Assembly: GCA_021014945.1 (NCBI GenBank)
Contig: MU266495.1
Coordinates: 1 to 61,277 of the forward strand
Length of the DNA stretch: 61,277 bases
DNA from: Leucogyrophana mollusca
Lineage: Eukaryota > Basidiomycota > Agaricomycetes > Boletales
Reading direction: 5' to 3'
The position numbers and the translations under genes were made by a program. Shown one piece after another: positions 1 to 12,275 of this stretch. How positions within the stretch are numbered: the stretch's first letter is position 1; every line of letters starts with the position of its first letter. The notes below the pieces were generated by a model, which saw only the letters and a list, made by a program, of their open reading frames with translations, ran no database searches and had not been told where the DNA came from.

Positions 1-972
1 CATAGGTAACATCCCCCACCCGCCCCGGACACACCCTCGACGGGACACAGACCGTGCACATCGCGGCCCTCCCGCCGATCCTCGTGCTGCACCTGAAGCG
101 CTTCCTGTACGACCCCGCGCAGGGCGGCGTCGCGAAGGTGGGGAAGCAGGTCGGGTTTGGGGCGGAGTTGGAGGTGGGGAGCGGTGAGTGTTGGGTTTTC
201 TTTTTGGTTGGGTTTTTAGGGGGTTTTGGGTTTTCGGTTTCTTTTGGGGTGGTTTTTTTTTGAAAGAGGAGACGAGGGACCCGGGCTCTCACTTTCGCTT
301 CCACTTTCTTTTCGTTTTGTGGGGGGTGGATGGGCTGTGCGTTGGTGGGTGATGTTTGACTCGATCGCTGACGTGATCTTCTTTTTGTTGCGCCCGCAGA
401 CGTGATGGCCCCCGGTAAAAAGATGCATACGACGCGATACAAGTTGTTCGGGGGTAAGTCCCGTTGCCCAGTCGCACCCGGTCACATTCTCATTATCATT
501 CCCATTCTCCCTTGAACCCACCTCATCCTCACTCATCATTCCTTGAACCCACCTCCAACTCGCATATTCTCCCCTGAACTCACAATCTCATTCTCACCCC
601 CCTTGAACACGCACAGTCATATACCACCACGGCTTCTCGGCCTCAGGCGGACACTACACCCTCGACGTCCTGCACCCCAACATCGACATGGTAAGCCACC
701 CTACCACCACCACCACCACCACCACCCCCACCGCAAAATCCTTCTCCGCCGCGACCTCAAACTCACGCACCCCCACCGCAAACACACGCAACACAAAACC
801 TCCAGCGCCCCCCGCCCCGCGGGAGGGCTGGATCCGCATCGACGACGAGCTCGTGTCGGACGTGCGCCCCGAGGACGTGTTTGGCGCGGTGGAGGGGGAG
901 GGAGAGGGGACGCAGGGGCGGTGTGCGTATTTGTTGTTTTATAGACGCGTGGGGGGGCCGGTGGGGAGGTGA
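1..972 (+). CDS. UBP3: Ubiquitin carboxyl-terminal hydrolase, Ubp3/USP10 type (3' part only)
   Basis: C-terminal part of a cysteine protease that removes ubiquitin from proteins; the 5' part with the catalytic Cys box lies outside the window. Four exons fit the frame: about 1-183, 400-453, 617-690 and 826-972. The protein shows the USP strand LPPILVLHLKRFLYD, then the His box SASGGHYTLDVL that carries the catalytic His, then GWIRIDDELVSDVRPEDVF and a final LLFYRR strand. This order and the YHHG...SGGHY segment match the Ubp3/USP10 subfamily, which in yeast works with Bre5 in ribophagy and vesicle traffic. The third intron holds a (CAC)n microsatellite near 700-728. The gene ends 165 bp from the convergent Rrp7 gene. 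The family is clear; the Ubp3 orthology is inferred from the C-terminus only. Confidence 0.88.
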
Positions 973-1137
973 CGAGGTGTGGGATGACATGTGGATAGGG
1001 ATTGTTTGCGAATTTTATGATTTTGATGATTTGGGGGTGCCTGAGCGAGCGCGGTTGCATGAGAGCATGCGTGAAAAAAGGGACATCCAAGCACCAGTGC
1101 AGTAAGATAATGGTAAGATAACGGTATGCTATGGATG

Positions 1138-2308
1138 TCAATACGGCTTGAACCGCCGAGCCTCTCTCATCTTCTCTATCCGCGCCTTGTCCGCCTCGAA
1201 GCCCTTCTTCAGATCCATGATAGCTGCAAACGAACAGAGAAAAACCGTAAGCACAAGCAGACACCACAAAGCAAAACGAAAAACGGAGGAAAAAGACAAG
1301 GAACAGGGACCCACCCTTGCGCTGCTTCTCCGCCTTCTGGAACGCATAAAACGCCTCCTTCTCCTTCGCCTCCTTCTTCCTCCCCCTCCCCGCCGTCGTC
1401 TTCCCCGTCAGCTCGAACCGCCGGCTCGCGATCCCCACGCCCCCGCCGAGCGCCTTCCCATACGCCCCGCCCCGCGCCACCAGCGTGAACCCGTCCGCGT
1501 CGACGACCGCCTCGCCGCGCCTGTGCGCGCCCTGCCCCTGCCGCCGCGCCGCCTCGACCTCGAACTCGAATAGGGCGACGGCGCTGTCGGCGTGCGCCTT
1601 CACTGCGTCGAGCGGCGGCCGGCGCGCGTCGTGCAGCGCGGCGTAGTGGGCGAGCCCGCGGGGCTCTTCGGAGGCGGGCCATGGGCGGGGCTTGGGGGCG
1701 GGGGCGAGGGCGCGCGAGAGGGAGGCGGCGTCGAGGAAGACGAGGTGGGCGCTGAGCCCGGTTTTGCGCAGCGTGCGGAGGGGCGCGGAGGGGAGGGGGA
1801 CGAGTTTTGGGGGGGTGGGCTGGGTGGTGGCTTGGGTGGGCTTGCGGCGTTTTTTGGGGGGTTGTTGGTTAGGTTGGTGTTGATCTGCGTCTGCATCTGC
1901 GTCTACATCTGCTGTTTCATCCATACCGTCCTCCCCGTCCTCTCCCCCCTCCTCGCCATCGCTCTTCCCGCTGGCGTTCCCGTCTACATCTGAGCCTACG
2001 TCTACATCGTCGAGGTCGAACACGACCCGCTCCACCGTCCCGCAATGTTTGAAGAACAGCACGATCTCCCGCTCTGTCGCATCCGGGGGCACGTTCACGA
2101 GGAAGAGCGTCCGTCCGTCGGGCAGCGGCTTTGATTTCGCCGAGGCGCCTGTGTTTGCGCCTGTGTTTACGCCTGTGTTTAAGTTTGCGCCTGAGTTTGA
2201 TTTTGATTTTGGGGACGCATGTGCGCGGGCGTAGAGGATGTGCGTCGAGCGGGCGTAGGCGACGGGGATCACGGTGAACCCGGACACCGATTTTGGGAGT
2301 GCGGACAT
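1138..2308 (-). CDS. RRP7: Ribosomal RNA-processing protein 7 (Rrp7)
   Basis: Nucleolar protein of the small-subunit processome (UtpC/CK2 subcomplex) needed for 40S assembly. Two exons: 2308-1315 and 1223-1138, joined by a GT-AG intron, giving 359 aa. The N-terminal part has an RRM-like fold (RTLFLVNVPPDATEREIVLFF), then an acidic low-complexity insert, and a basic C-terminal Rrp7 domain with GFTLVARGG, RKKEAKEKEAFYAFQKAEKQRK-type helix and the family ending KIEKMREARRFKPY before the stop. The start is the Met before SALPKSVSGFTVIPV, the usual family opening; an open frame extends 70 codons upstream but has no family match. A 12-15 bp minisatellite encodes repeated NTGA/NTGV units after residue 35. 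Reading on through the intron would run into the neighbouring gene and is not a fusion. Confidence 0.9.
2144..2200. repeat. Short in-frame minisatellite in RRP7
   Basis: Imperfect 12-15 bp units of the form gcctgtgttt(g/a)c follow each other and encode NTGVNTGANTGA on the minus strand. They sit in the low-complexity linker between the N-terminal segment and the RRM-like part of Rrp7. Confidence 0.7.
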
Positions 2309-3464
2309 GCGGTGCGCCGGGGGAGGGGGTGCTGGGGAGTCGAGCGCGGGAAAACTGGGGATCTGCTTGTGGGTTGGTGGGCGGGAATGGAAGCGGTTGT
2401 TTGGATCTGAGGCTGTTGCCAAATAATGGTGTTTCGAACTCAGCGGTATTGCTCGATTTTTCAATACTCGCAGGGAATCGACGGTAGTTGGACGTGTCCA
2501 ATTCCGGGATGTCCTCAATCAACTGCGTTCAGGTCGCGAATCGCTCAGCACCCTTCCTAACTGGACGTCGCCGCGCATTCTGTGGTATGGAGTAGATCAG
2601 GCCCAGGTCCACAGGTCTAGCAACTATTGTTCTACACCTTATCCTCACTCAACCTTATCGTCGCTCAGAGTATATGGTACAGTAATTCGTTCTCCATGAG
2701 CACGGGGAAGGTGCTGTGACTGCGGGGCGTGGGATAGCACCCAGCGTGGGACCATGGGCAAAGAGTCGAGTTGCCGGGAGTATGTGCCATTGTGTGCTAC
2801 TCCACGGAGTAGTTATTGATTCGGGGCATCCTCCAGTCAGATTCCCGATATTGCTTACACTTGTAAGCGCGCCCCGGCGATTCGTTTATGCAACTCAGAG
2901 GACCGCCTCCCGACCTTTAAATTACATGGATTTCGCACACTTGGCCCGTATCAGGAACAATCTCCACCTCACCTCTGCAGTGATGATGAAGACCATGCTG
3001 TAATCCTCGCCCTAGATATGTGGCCATTTATAACCGACTGGCGGAATACTACATGGACGAGCCCCTTAGTATTGAGGTACCATCTAGCCGTGAAGAATTT
3101 ATAGCGACATCCGGCCAGCGTTATGGACACCGGAAGGAAGCTATTTTAACGGCACATAAGGCTTTTCCTCCTCCCAAGTGGCTCGCCGGGCGTCTGGTCC
3201 GTGGAGGCCAACGATGCATGGCCCAGAATCGAAACGAGGGTCGCACGCTAACTTTAGGGTTTGTTAATGACTTTTTTTCGTGATGATATGCACGTTCGAG
3301 CAGTTTCTCTGCAGGTACGGGCCTGAGGAACCTCACCTCGGAGAACCATGCTGCTACAGTCTTGGTAGCGCCGAGAAATTTTCGTCTGTCCTTTGGCAGA
3401 ACAGCAGGGGCCTTAGCGTCAACCACCTTCGACGTCCCTCTCCTCCCCCCTGTTTAACGTAGCC
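2309..3464. other. Intergenic, no gene seen
   Basis: Short open frames occur on both strands, but none has a recognisable domain, a continuing exon or a plausible start context. It contains the upstream regions of the divergent Rrp7 gene (minus) and the broken P450 gene (plus). Confidence 0.6.
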
Positions 3465-5676
3465 ATGGAACTATGTGGGTTGAGCGTAAATATGATCAAC
3501 ATCGTGTCGGTCATCTGCTGTTTACCCGTTTTTGGGTGGGTGATGGGTATCGTAGGGTCTAGCTTCCTCTCGACATCTACACTATCGACAATCCCTTCGC
3601 ATGGGTCGTCCGGCTGGTATGTGCCGCCTTGGGCTCGTTTGCGCTTCTTCTATGATTCCAAGCGTATTATATTCGAGGGATACCAAAAGGTGTGATTGAT
3701 AATTCTCCTTTGAATTTTGCACTAAGATACTCCGTGTCAGTATAAGTCAACAGTATACAAGGTTCAGAGATGGTCTGGCTGGGTAGTCCTTGTGACTGGC
3801 GAGACATTAGGTATGCGCCTCGACACATTCTCACTGCTCCGTTCTCATATCAACAGTGGAAGAGCTTCATCGCCTGCCGGACGAGGTTCTATCCCTCGAG
3901 GAGTCTGCGAGGATTGTAGGTCGTTTTATTCGCTACCGAGGAATACAATCCGACGATCATATCCATCCAGGAGATGCAGATCCTCCACACCATGGGCGAC
4001 GGAGTGTGCTTCAATCCGTACCATCTTTCTTTGCTAAGGTCCAAGGTAAGCCCACGGGGCGGTTACCTCCGACACTCTTCCTTGACGTCCTTAAACCCCT
4101 GCACAGCTACCGCGTCATCTCGATCATTTGACTGAAGAACTCCTGGACGAAGTCGTACCCGCATTTGAAGACGTGATTGGCCGATTATGCACAGGTTTGC
4201 TCCTATTCTGCCACCCGTTCTGCCATTTATCGTGCATCACAGAGGAATGGATGGAATTCAATGTGCATAACAACCTAACCAAAATAGTAGCGCGAGTGTT
4301 CAACAGGATTCTGGTGGGATTGCCAACTTGTGAGGATCCTCGTTGTCTCGCGTTCGAGTTGAACAACTGAAATATATCCCCTTGAGGTCGCCGAGACGAT
4401 TATAACGATGTCAGCTGCCGCTTCTCCGTCAGCGTGTATGTGACGAGCCTGATCATCAATTTGTTTCCTGTCTCAGTCCAACAGTGCGTGGGTATCCTTT
4501 CATTTGCTCCCCACCTTCATTCCGGAACTCCCCGCAGCCTTATCGGTCGCGTTATCAGTCGACTGCGCTCTTTCCAAAATCGTGCTTTGAAATGTCTTGA
4601 ACCTATCATCGAAGAGAGAAAACAAATGATGCGAGACTTCGGGGAGGCATCTTGGTCCGACAAACCTGTGCGTGCAACATCTTGTTTGCCTGATCTATTC
4701 CAATGAAATAGACGCACACAGAATGATGTTCTGTCATGGTTAATGGATGAAGCTACGGCCGAGGAGTTCGAAACCAAGGCTCTTGCCACTCGTATTCTCG
4801 CAATTAATTCAGCAACGAGCCACACTTCTTCCTACGTAGGCATCTCTTTTATTTGACAGCACCCTGATACCAAAACTTTGACAGACGTTTATGCAAGCCT
4901 TGCTCAATTTCGCCAGTCGTGCGACCTACCAAGAACCCCTGGTTCGCGAAGCGGAAGAAGCGTTGCGCAATTACGGATGGACGCGTGACTGTATCAACAG
5001 CTTGAGGCTGTTAGATAGTTTTTTCAAAGAATCCATGCGCGTGAACGGGCTCGGATCAAGTAGGTCTTTTACCAAATGTCAATGCCATGGGTATTCAGGC
5101 AGTTATTCAGTGTCATTTCCCCGCAAAGCTCTGAAGGATTTCACACTCTCAGATGGAACATTTATACAGCGGGGCACTTTAGTTTCAGCCTCCTTTGGAG
5201 TTCATTTCGACGAAGCCTACTATGAGGACTCTCAGACATTTGAAGGATTTCGATTTGCAACTGGAGCCAGTGTTCGCGTGAACAATGTGATGACTACCAC
5301 GAGTGCAAAGTATCTGCCTTTTGGGCACGGGCGACATGCTTGGTATGACTGGATGTTCGTTATACAAATATTCACTCACCATTTTGCCTGGCAGCGTATG
5401 TTCATACTTACAACACCTCTTGCGCTGCCTTAACCAGTCCATTTGTTTTTAGCCTGGCCGTTTTTTGGTTTCCTATGCCCTCAAAGCCATAATGGTCCAT
5501 ATCATCACCAATTATGATATTAAACTCGGGGGCGATGGTCAGAGAAAACCAGACTTTTGGTTTGGATACCACTGTACACCGAATGCCAATGCAACGTGAG
5601 AAATGAGGCACTGAAGATTGTACTAACTAACAAATGCTTTGACAGGATCGCAATCAGGCACCGAAAACAGCTGTGA
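3465..5676 (+). pseudogene. Cytochrome P450 (basidiomycete CYP512/CYP5037-like), probably inactivated
   Basis: Nearly complete multi-exon P450. An N-terminal membrane segment is followed by the PSGWY...LRF and FEGYQK region, VYKVQRWSGWVVLVTG, the helix LPDEVLSLEE, PIIEERK, the I-helix region INSATSHTSSYTFMQALL, the K-helix ESMR (ExxR), RKALKDFTLSDGTFI and the heme loop FGHGRHA. Introns are of the usual 45-60 nt size. At the heme loop the exon ends '..cat gct tg' before the donor gtatg (5343), while the next exon (from 5453) begins cct ggc cgt in the family frame PGRF. Splicing gives TGC but moves everything after it by one base to an early TAA. A base appears to be missing from the heme-cysteine codon. 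The right frame then continues intact through YALKAIMVHIITNYD to the normal end at 5674-5676. A second possible lesion is the in-frame TGA at 4368-4370. An assembly error is the main alternative. Confidence 0.72.
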
Positions 5677-5840
5677 TGCGGTTGGTATCATTGTCTCCCT
5701 GTCATTGATACCCAAGAGCATCAGAAAAAAGGGGGAATCCTTGTTTCCAGAGAAGTCCTGGAGTTGGGCGACGCCCACTTATTGAGTCGCTATCATATAC
5801 AGATGATCATCACAATCGCTGTGGTCCTATATCTTGTCTA

Positions 5841-7450
5841 TCACCGGATGAGCACTTGGGGTTCGACAACGCTGTCTCTTGTGGAATGAAACTCCTCCAG
5901 CTCCAAGGCACTCGTGATCCCCGTTTGAACCTCAACAAGCAACTCTCCATCATTAGCACCCATCCGATAGCACAGCCGACTTAATTCGCTGTGACTAAGT
6001 AGCCAAACCGGATCGACGTGAAGTCTTGTGGCGAGGTTGCGAAGGCTAAGCATAGCTCGGCACACAGTAACTGAGATGACCCCATTCACCAGGCTGCCAA
6101 TATAGCATGAGAATTCGTTGCTGACAGGCTAAAGGGACGTACGATGATTGGATTGCGGGTAGGTATGCCTGTTGTGGACCACAGAGTCAACAATCGGTTG
6201 ATTCCCAAATGTCAGTATACGTACTTCCGGGTTGTTAGTCAGAGACGTCGCGACTATGGTATAAACCAAAGCCACTGCATGATCAATGCCATACATTCAG
6301 GGCGTACGTCAGAAGGAAATTTATCGTATGGCAAACACCACTCACAAGTTGCAATTAAATACAACGGTGCTCCCCTGTAAGGTGTGATTTCAGTTATCGA
6401 GAAGCAGAAAACAAACAAAAATCACACTCGTCAACGATGCGACGGCTTAAGACGCCTAACTCCTCGGTCGTGCAACTGGTGCAGGTTCGGTAGAGAGTGA
6501 GTATATAAAGGAAGGAGTGGAAGATGATTGAAGGCAGATACAATCGCCATATGGCTTGAAAATTGTCCGAAGACCTGCAATCGGTCTGACCAATCAGAGC
6601 ACCGGACGGTGTGCCATATATGCGGGAAGCGAAAGTCGACGTTGCTGCAGTGCAAAGGACGAAGGCCACTCCTACAAGAGCTTGGATGGCTCTGTTATGT
6701 GTGAAGAGGTACCACACTCGAAGTGCCAGGGCAGCTGATCCGTTGAATGTCATTGTAAATGTCTATGACTCAAAGAATGACAAACCTAGGTTGACAGCTA
6801 AGATGCAAGTGCCCAACACAATGACAGCGTACGCGACGTTGCCGCAGCTGTGAGACCGATTAAGCGCCACATAGATCACCACCGAACATCGAAACATACG
6901 GCTGGAGGAAATGGTAGTGAGCCTATCGTCGAAATGGGAAATAAAAAGAGACGAGACTCACAACATATCCTAGCCTACCGCTAAACACTGCAGAATCACA
7001 TGAGTCTTGTCATGGCAGACCAATGCGAGACGGACGAACTGAGGATATTGAGGCTACCAAAAGGTCAGCTGAGACATAGCGTCGAGAGAATACAGTATAA
7101 AGCGTACATGACATATACTCCAGGAAGATACCGGTTCTAGCAAACGTCGAGTCTCGTCAGCGATTCAGCTTCCGGATGAGAATCAGCGGCCAGCAGTACA
7201 GAACACTCACACTGAAATAAAGTACACGAGAAATGTTCCATCTCCCAGACCAGAAGTAGGTTACCTGTATAACGTCAGTATAATTTAAGGCGTTGATTGC
7301 TAAAATTTATACCTCGTCGTCAATTGCGATGAGATGGTCGTAAAGAACTAGGGTAGCGGTGGCCGCGAACATGTATCGGCCATGAACGACAGCCGTATAT
7401 TCACTCAGTAAAAGGGAGGCTTCAGATGATGGCAGCGAAGTCGAATTCAT
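5841..7450 (-). CDS. DUF6533-type multi-spanning membrane protein
   Basis: Predicted seven-helix membrane protein of a family expanded in Agaricomycetes; no molecular role is known. It starts at a Met followed by NSTSLPSSEAS. Exon 1 carries the family signature FAATATLVLYDHLIAIDDE; after a short intron comes VTYFWSGRWNISRVLYF. A later exon has ALALRVWYLFTHNRAIQALVGVAF, and another has WRLYLPSIIFHSFLYILTLYRT, both membrane helices. The last exon reads VNGVISVTVCRAMLSLRNLA, then a hydrophilic tail to the stop at 5841. One or two exons between 6880 and 7200 could not be resolved with certainty, so intactness is not proven. It is transcribed divergently from the MFS transporter. Confidence 0.62.
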
Positions 7451-8555
7451 CTTGGGGTACGACCAGCTCCGTCTGACAGTTGCTCGATGATTGAAGTTGC
7501 TTTAAAGGCGAGGCAATTTTGATCCAGACAAGGTACTGATATCGCATGGACTCATACCGTCGCCGAGCAAGATCACGATGATCAACGCAGACATCCCTCT
7601 TGAGTATAGGCTTCAGGCAACGAGCAGTACAGCACTGCTACGGTCCGTTGCCGCCGTGAAGCAGGGTTCTCACGAAGCCCATCGCGCATGCATCTCAAGC
7701 TGTGTGCTGTCAAGCCACAAATCGGGAAAAGGGCCCTGGAATCGGATCACCGCGAGTGACAGTCATGAGTATTCCATGAACAAGCCACCCAGAACAAAGA
7801 AAGTGCAGACTGAGTGAAGCAAAACGGCGAAGGTGAGAGGAGCAATCCTCGTTTGTCGATATCTATTCCGACATGACTCAAGTTTTGAAAGCTTTGGACG
7901 TTTGACCTGATTGAATTGCATGTTGGCCGCACGATGGCCACGAATATGAGCGCTGGAAAGATGCATGTCCTGCTCATATTTGATTTTTGGACGCGGCAAT
8001 CAGCACTGCAGACGTCTGTGCGAAAACTTGAAACCACTCGTGCGCGCTCAACATTGAGGAGTCACTGACCCTTGTCTGATTCTCGTCTGCCAAGCTAGAA
8101 TGACCACGGTGCGAGAGGTAGACCATAACGTCTCCCTGCAGGACTTTTTGGACCCTTCGGAGAAGTTCTGAGAGTGAGTCTCAGTCTCGTCCAGTCTGGG
8201 TGGTTATATCAGTTTGGAATCTTTGGATCCGAATCGGCTTTTAACTTACTTACATTTTAACTCGCAAATTGCCTGGACGCGGATCACTCGATATCCATTC
8301 TTTGCTGCACGTTCTGCAGTATGTAGGCGACCAAACAAAGGTTACCAGACGATATAAAACCAAAGCCGTTTTGTCACGCGTCGTCGATAGGCAAGACTTG
8401 AATCTGTGGACTGTGATTCTGAAATGTAGCCACGCGTGTCTTGTTGTGGCAGCCGTCGACCGGGATCTCCCGCCCAAGTGCTGCGTGCGCGTCTAACTCA
8501 GTCAATCCGCCATTGATAAGACCAACAATAGATTCTACAAGCCCGGCTCCGTCGG
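7451..8555. other. Divergent intergenic region
   Basis: Lies between the DUF6533 gene (minus) and the MFS gene (plus) and should hold both promoters. An open frame on the minus strand at 7747-8037 has one hydrophobic stretch but no family signature, so it is not called. Confidence 0.5.
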
Positions 8556-8615
8556 ATGGGGGTGCTGGGCACTAGTGGGTGTGATGTCAACAATATTCGC
8601 CCTTCCAACTGTCCC

Positions 8616-10762
8616 ATGTCTGAAGCCTCATTACCAGAAGGCAATCACGCTCCTGCCACATCCTCCGAAGCGACCCCATTACTACAGTCAAACTCGAACC
8701 CTACCATTGGGCCTGACGATGACTCCAAACGCCCTAAGTTCTCGCCAGCCACTCTCGTTATTCCCGTAGCTATAGTCTGCCATTTCGCGTCGCTCCTACC
8801 ATCGACAACGAGCTTCCTGATCATACAGCGGATTGCCTGTAAACTGTGGTACGCGGTGCATGATCCGGATAATGTTCCTCCCGATGGACGGGTGCCCGAG
8901 GCGCTGTGTTCGGTACCTCTGGTGAAGAAGCAGATAGCGACGGTGTTCTCTGCTATTGCTGTGATTGACGGATTAGGTGGTCAGTGATTTTGCCAGAGTC
9001 CTTGGCCTCACTGAACTGTGTTTGCGTGGGGTTAGTTATAATAGGATGCAGTGCATCTAGCTTCTTTGCCTCCAGGTACGGCAGGAAGCCTACGCTGCTT
9101 GGCATTATCGGCCTCGCTGTCGCGGGACAGGCGTTTATCATAGGCGCACAGTTCGCGCAGGGCTGGCTCGGAGGGCCATTGCTTGTGTTATGGGAGATCT
9201 GCAGCCAGGCAATAGGAAACCAGTTCATCATCAGCGTCGTCGTCAATATGTACATCGTCGACACTGTAAGGGAGGAAGACAGGTGGGATCCAACTCCTCG
9301 CGACGCCAATTTGTTTTGACCCTGTGTTTAGGACCGCTGCACTCAGCACGATTGCGGGGTGGTCTTCGCTGGGTGAGCCTCACAGTTCCTTCGTAGCAAC
9401 AGGGCTTCTGATTATTTGTCTTGTGTTGTCTGCTGTCGCTGTGGTTGTTAGGTGGCGCGTTGTCGTTCACGGCTGGCGGGGTTATTAGCACCTCAGCAAA
9501 CGACACCCTCATCGTCTACATCATTACTGGCGCATTGCTGGCAACGGCTTGTCTGTACATCGCCCTCGTACTTCCGGAATCATTCCCGGAGGCTAAACAG
9601 GACGAGCTGCGCCGCCAGCGCGCTCTGGCCACAGTGGACGCAGGTACCCCTGGGGGAACCTTATATCGCCTTGCGTCTTATTTCTCGATCGTCTTCGAGC
9701 CTCTCAAACTACTGAAACCCACCACCAACCCTCACAACGGCCGGCGTAACTGGCGCCTCGTATACTGCGCTATCCACGTCTTCATCGCCACACTCGGAGA
9801 TGGCTACTTGACTGTGGGCATGATACTCTACTTTACGACGCAATACAACTATACGTCTGCCGAGGTGCGCTGTTGTGGTTTGATTCATCTACAGAGTTTC
9901 CGCTTTCTGAGGGCGTCGTACTGATGCAGGCTGGCTACGTCCTCACACTGCTCTATCTCAGTGGAGTGTTTGTCCTGGCGGTTGTAATACCACCCCTCGT
10001 GCGCCTCCTTCGTCCATATTACACTCGCAGGCCGTCGCGTTCAGGACATCCACCTGGCGAGACTCCGGATGAGCTAGTTGAAGCCGGCTCGACGGATCTC
10101 CTGGATGCACATATCACCCTCGCTTCCTGGTTCATCGAAGCGGTCGCGTATATACTGGTAGGTGTAACGACGACACTACCCACGCAACTCGCTGGTGAGA
10201 TCGGCTCTCCCTCCCTGTCTTGCACCATCTTATGCTAGAGCTCGGACTATCACAGCTGTGGTAGCAGTAGGTCTTGGTGCGGGGCGTAGACCTGCCGCGC
10301 GCAGTCTTGTTGCTGCCTCCGTCGATCCACTCGTGCAAGGTGCGTTTCTACTGACATATTTGGATACATCGGGCTGCGTTCGGCTGACCGGCTGTATGAT
10401 CGCCAACTTACCTACCTTTGTCGACTTTAGGCGAAGCATTGGCTGCAGTCGAGCTCGTCTCCAGCATCGGTCTTTTACTCTCCCCGGTTGTTATGGGTGG
10501 AATACTTGCTGCGTGCGTCATGGTCTCATGGTGGCGACGGCGATGGGTGCTGAAATCTAAATTATTTCGCCGTATATGCAGGTCAATCGCAACGATGCCC
10601 CAGCTGGTGTTTTACGCTCATGCTGTAAGTTCGAAGTATCCAGCGCCTCCTGAGTCGTGGTGGTGTTGAGTCAAGCTGACTATTTACCTGCAGGCAATTG
10701 TGATGCTCGCTGCAGCTATTCTCTTACTGGTTAGAGAAGGTGATCGATACCATACACACTAG
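8616..10762 (+). CDS. Major facilitator superfamily transporter
   Basis: Plasma- or vacuolar-membrane drug/metabolite transporter with about 12 helices over several exons. The start is taken at the Met followed by SEASLPEGNHAP; an in-frame Met 20 codons upstream (8556) is also possible. The N-terminus is hydrophilic, with the di-leucine-like SEATPLLQSN that is common in fungal MFS proteins. Helices follow: TLVIPVAIVCHFASLLPS; the loop 2-3 signature SRYGRKPTLLGIIGLAVAG, which is the MFS motif A region; FIISVVVNMYIVDTV; and LIVYIITGALLATACLYIALVLPES. After a central loop come VFIATLGDGYLTVGMILYF, YVLTLLYLSGVFVLAVVIPPL and SSIGLLLSPVVMGGILAA. The last exon ends AIVMLAAAILLLVREGDR and TAG at 10760. 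It sits between P450 genes, which suggests export of an oxidised product, but that is inference. Confidence 0.85.
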
Positions 10763-10974
10763 CATGTAGAATAACGACGCTACGTCGGCCTCATTTGACC
10801 TCACTGATGGAGAGCGACCCGAAAAGATGCTTTATCAGATAAGATGAGGGTTCTCTCAGCGTCAGCTTCCGTGCGATCACTTTTGCCAAGTTCCCGTATG
10901 TCGCGTCACGCTTCAGACATACAACGAACATAAATCATAATATACACATTCCGCACTCTCTTTTCCCATGCAAA

Positions 10975-12275
10975 GCGCGGCCTAGCTATGCGTCCCAGCT
11001 GGACATCGACAATGCTGCAGAACCTTCAACCATCCCTCTCGAAGACGAAGGCTCTAGCGGAAGCGATTTTGCTGCCGAGCCTGAGGCTGGAGCGCAGGCA
11101 CACGAGGATCTTCTCGAGATAGATGTGGGCGAAGAACATGAAACCGACCACGCGTTCCCAGCACGGACGTCCCCGCCCACAGTTCAACGAGTCCCAAGTG
11201 CGAGTCTTGAGCACCACCACCGCGGTCCCTTTCGTGACGTCGAGAAGCAGAAAAGACCAGTTTCGTAGGCTTCCTCCCAAATCGCAAGCAATCTCCAAGG
11301 TGTCTGCTCCGCCACCGGCGAGCGGCCGTGCAGGTAAAACCTATGCACTGCCGAACCCGAGCATCCATCATCGTCACAGGGCGGTTCCTTTCTACTTCCG
11401 GGAGGCGAAGGTAGAAATGTTCGAAGCTCCTCCTGTCGTATCCAGCCCTGTCCAACCATGCCCACGAATATCATTACATCCGAGCAAGCGCTGACGGACA
11501 GAGTCAGCAAGGCGTGGGGATATAACGTTGGCGCTGGCCCTATATGGGAGATCATGGAGGACAGGTCATGTTTCAAGGAGGCGCTCTACGTTGAAGTTGA
11601 GGAAGAGAAGGAGAAATATAGACGACCGAGAGTTCATTTTGACGTTGTGGTGAAACGTGGATGGGAAATCGTGAGGGATGAGTGAGTGTGGTGATCTCTC
11701 TGTTCCGAGTGCTTCGATCACAGATTGGTGTTCGCTCATGGACAAATCGGTCAGGGACGCTGCGAAGTATCTTCCTACTGACACTGTAACAACTGAGGAC
11801 GGCCGCCTGAAGCCTTCTTCTCCCGTTCAATGCCACCTCGGTCCCTTCAATCGCGTCGAGATGAACATGTTTGATTCTCTTGCAGTCTGTACGCCCCTTC
11901 TCCAGCATTCGGGAATAATAACGACCTATTTAACAGCTGAGTTCACTCCGGGTGCCCAATCCTACGTCTTCAATGTTCGTCTCAGGAAACACGAGAAAAG
12001 ACCACCAACACGAAGGGGAAGAAGAAAGACGACGACAATCGCGCGTCCAACAGCACTGGTGTCTGGCCCCTGAGGTGGGCGTCCATCGGGTGGTGTGGAA
12101 CAGCGCAAATGGGCTGGGTGGTGCGCCACTATTAGCACCTGCCACAGAGTCGGGGCTTTGTGGAGTCGACTGGCTGCTGGGAAGGTTTATCAGGGACAAG
12201 GTTCCGTATGTGGATGTGCCGAGCATGAGGAAGGAGGTGGATGGGGTGGCTGATGACGATTCCAGGGGGGACTAG
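10975..12275 (+). pseudogene. Relic of a TFIIIC WD40-subunit (Tfc6-like) gene lacking its propeller core
   Basis: Pieces appear in the order expected for the basidiomycete WD40 subunit of RNA polymerase III factor TFIIIC. First is an acidic N-terminal segment (RPSYASQLDIDN, EDEGSSGSDF), then PNPSIHHRHRAVPFYFREAKVE, then DRVSKAWGYNVGAGPIWEIMEDR and RRPRVHFDVVVKRGWEI. A clean intron leads to KYLPTDTVTTEDGRLKP, VEMNMFDSLAVSEFTPG and AQSYVFN. The text then jumps within about 80 bp to a C-terminal piece, EVGVHRVVWNSANGLGG and TESGLCGVDWLLGRF, so most WD repeats are missing. A frame change without an intron near 11430-11458 also breaks the protein. There is no good start codon in frame at the 5' end. 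I read it as a decayed extra copy; the active gene must be elsewhere. Family identity rests on remembered motifs only. Confidence 0.5.

Noticed and set aside
701..1137. Extension of the Rrp7 reading frame through its intron into the deubiquitinase gene, which looks like a 605-residue fusion
   Set aside because: A good GT-AG intron at 1314-1224 joins Rrp7 to its expected C-terminus; the extension is antisense to real exons and low in complexity.
3020..3426. Overlapping frames on both strands upstream of the first P450
   Set aside because: No P450 or other motif, and the P450 N-terminal membrane segment is accounted for from 3465.
7747..8037. Minus-strand frame with one hydrophobic segment, considered as a second DUF6533 gene
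   Set aside because: Lacks the family signatures (LYDHLI...DDE, LRVW, YLPS) seen in the neighbouring gene.
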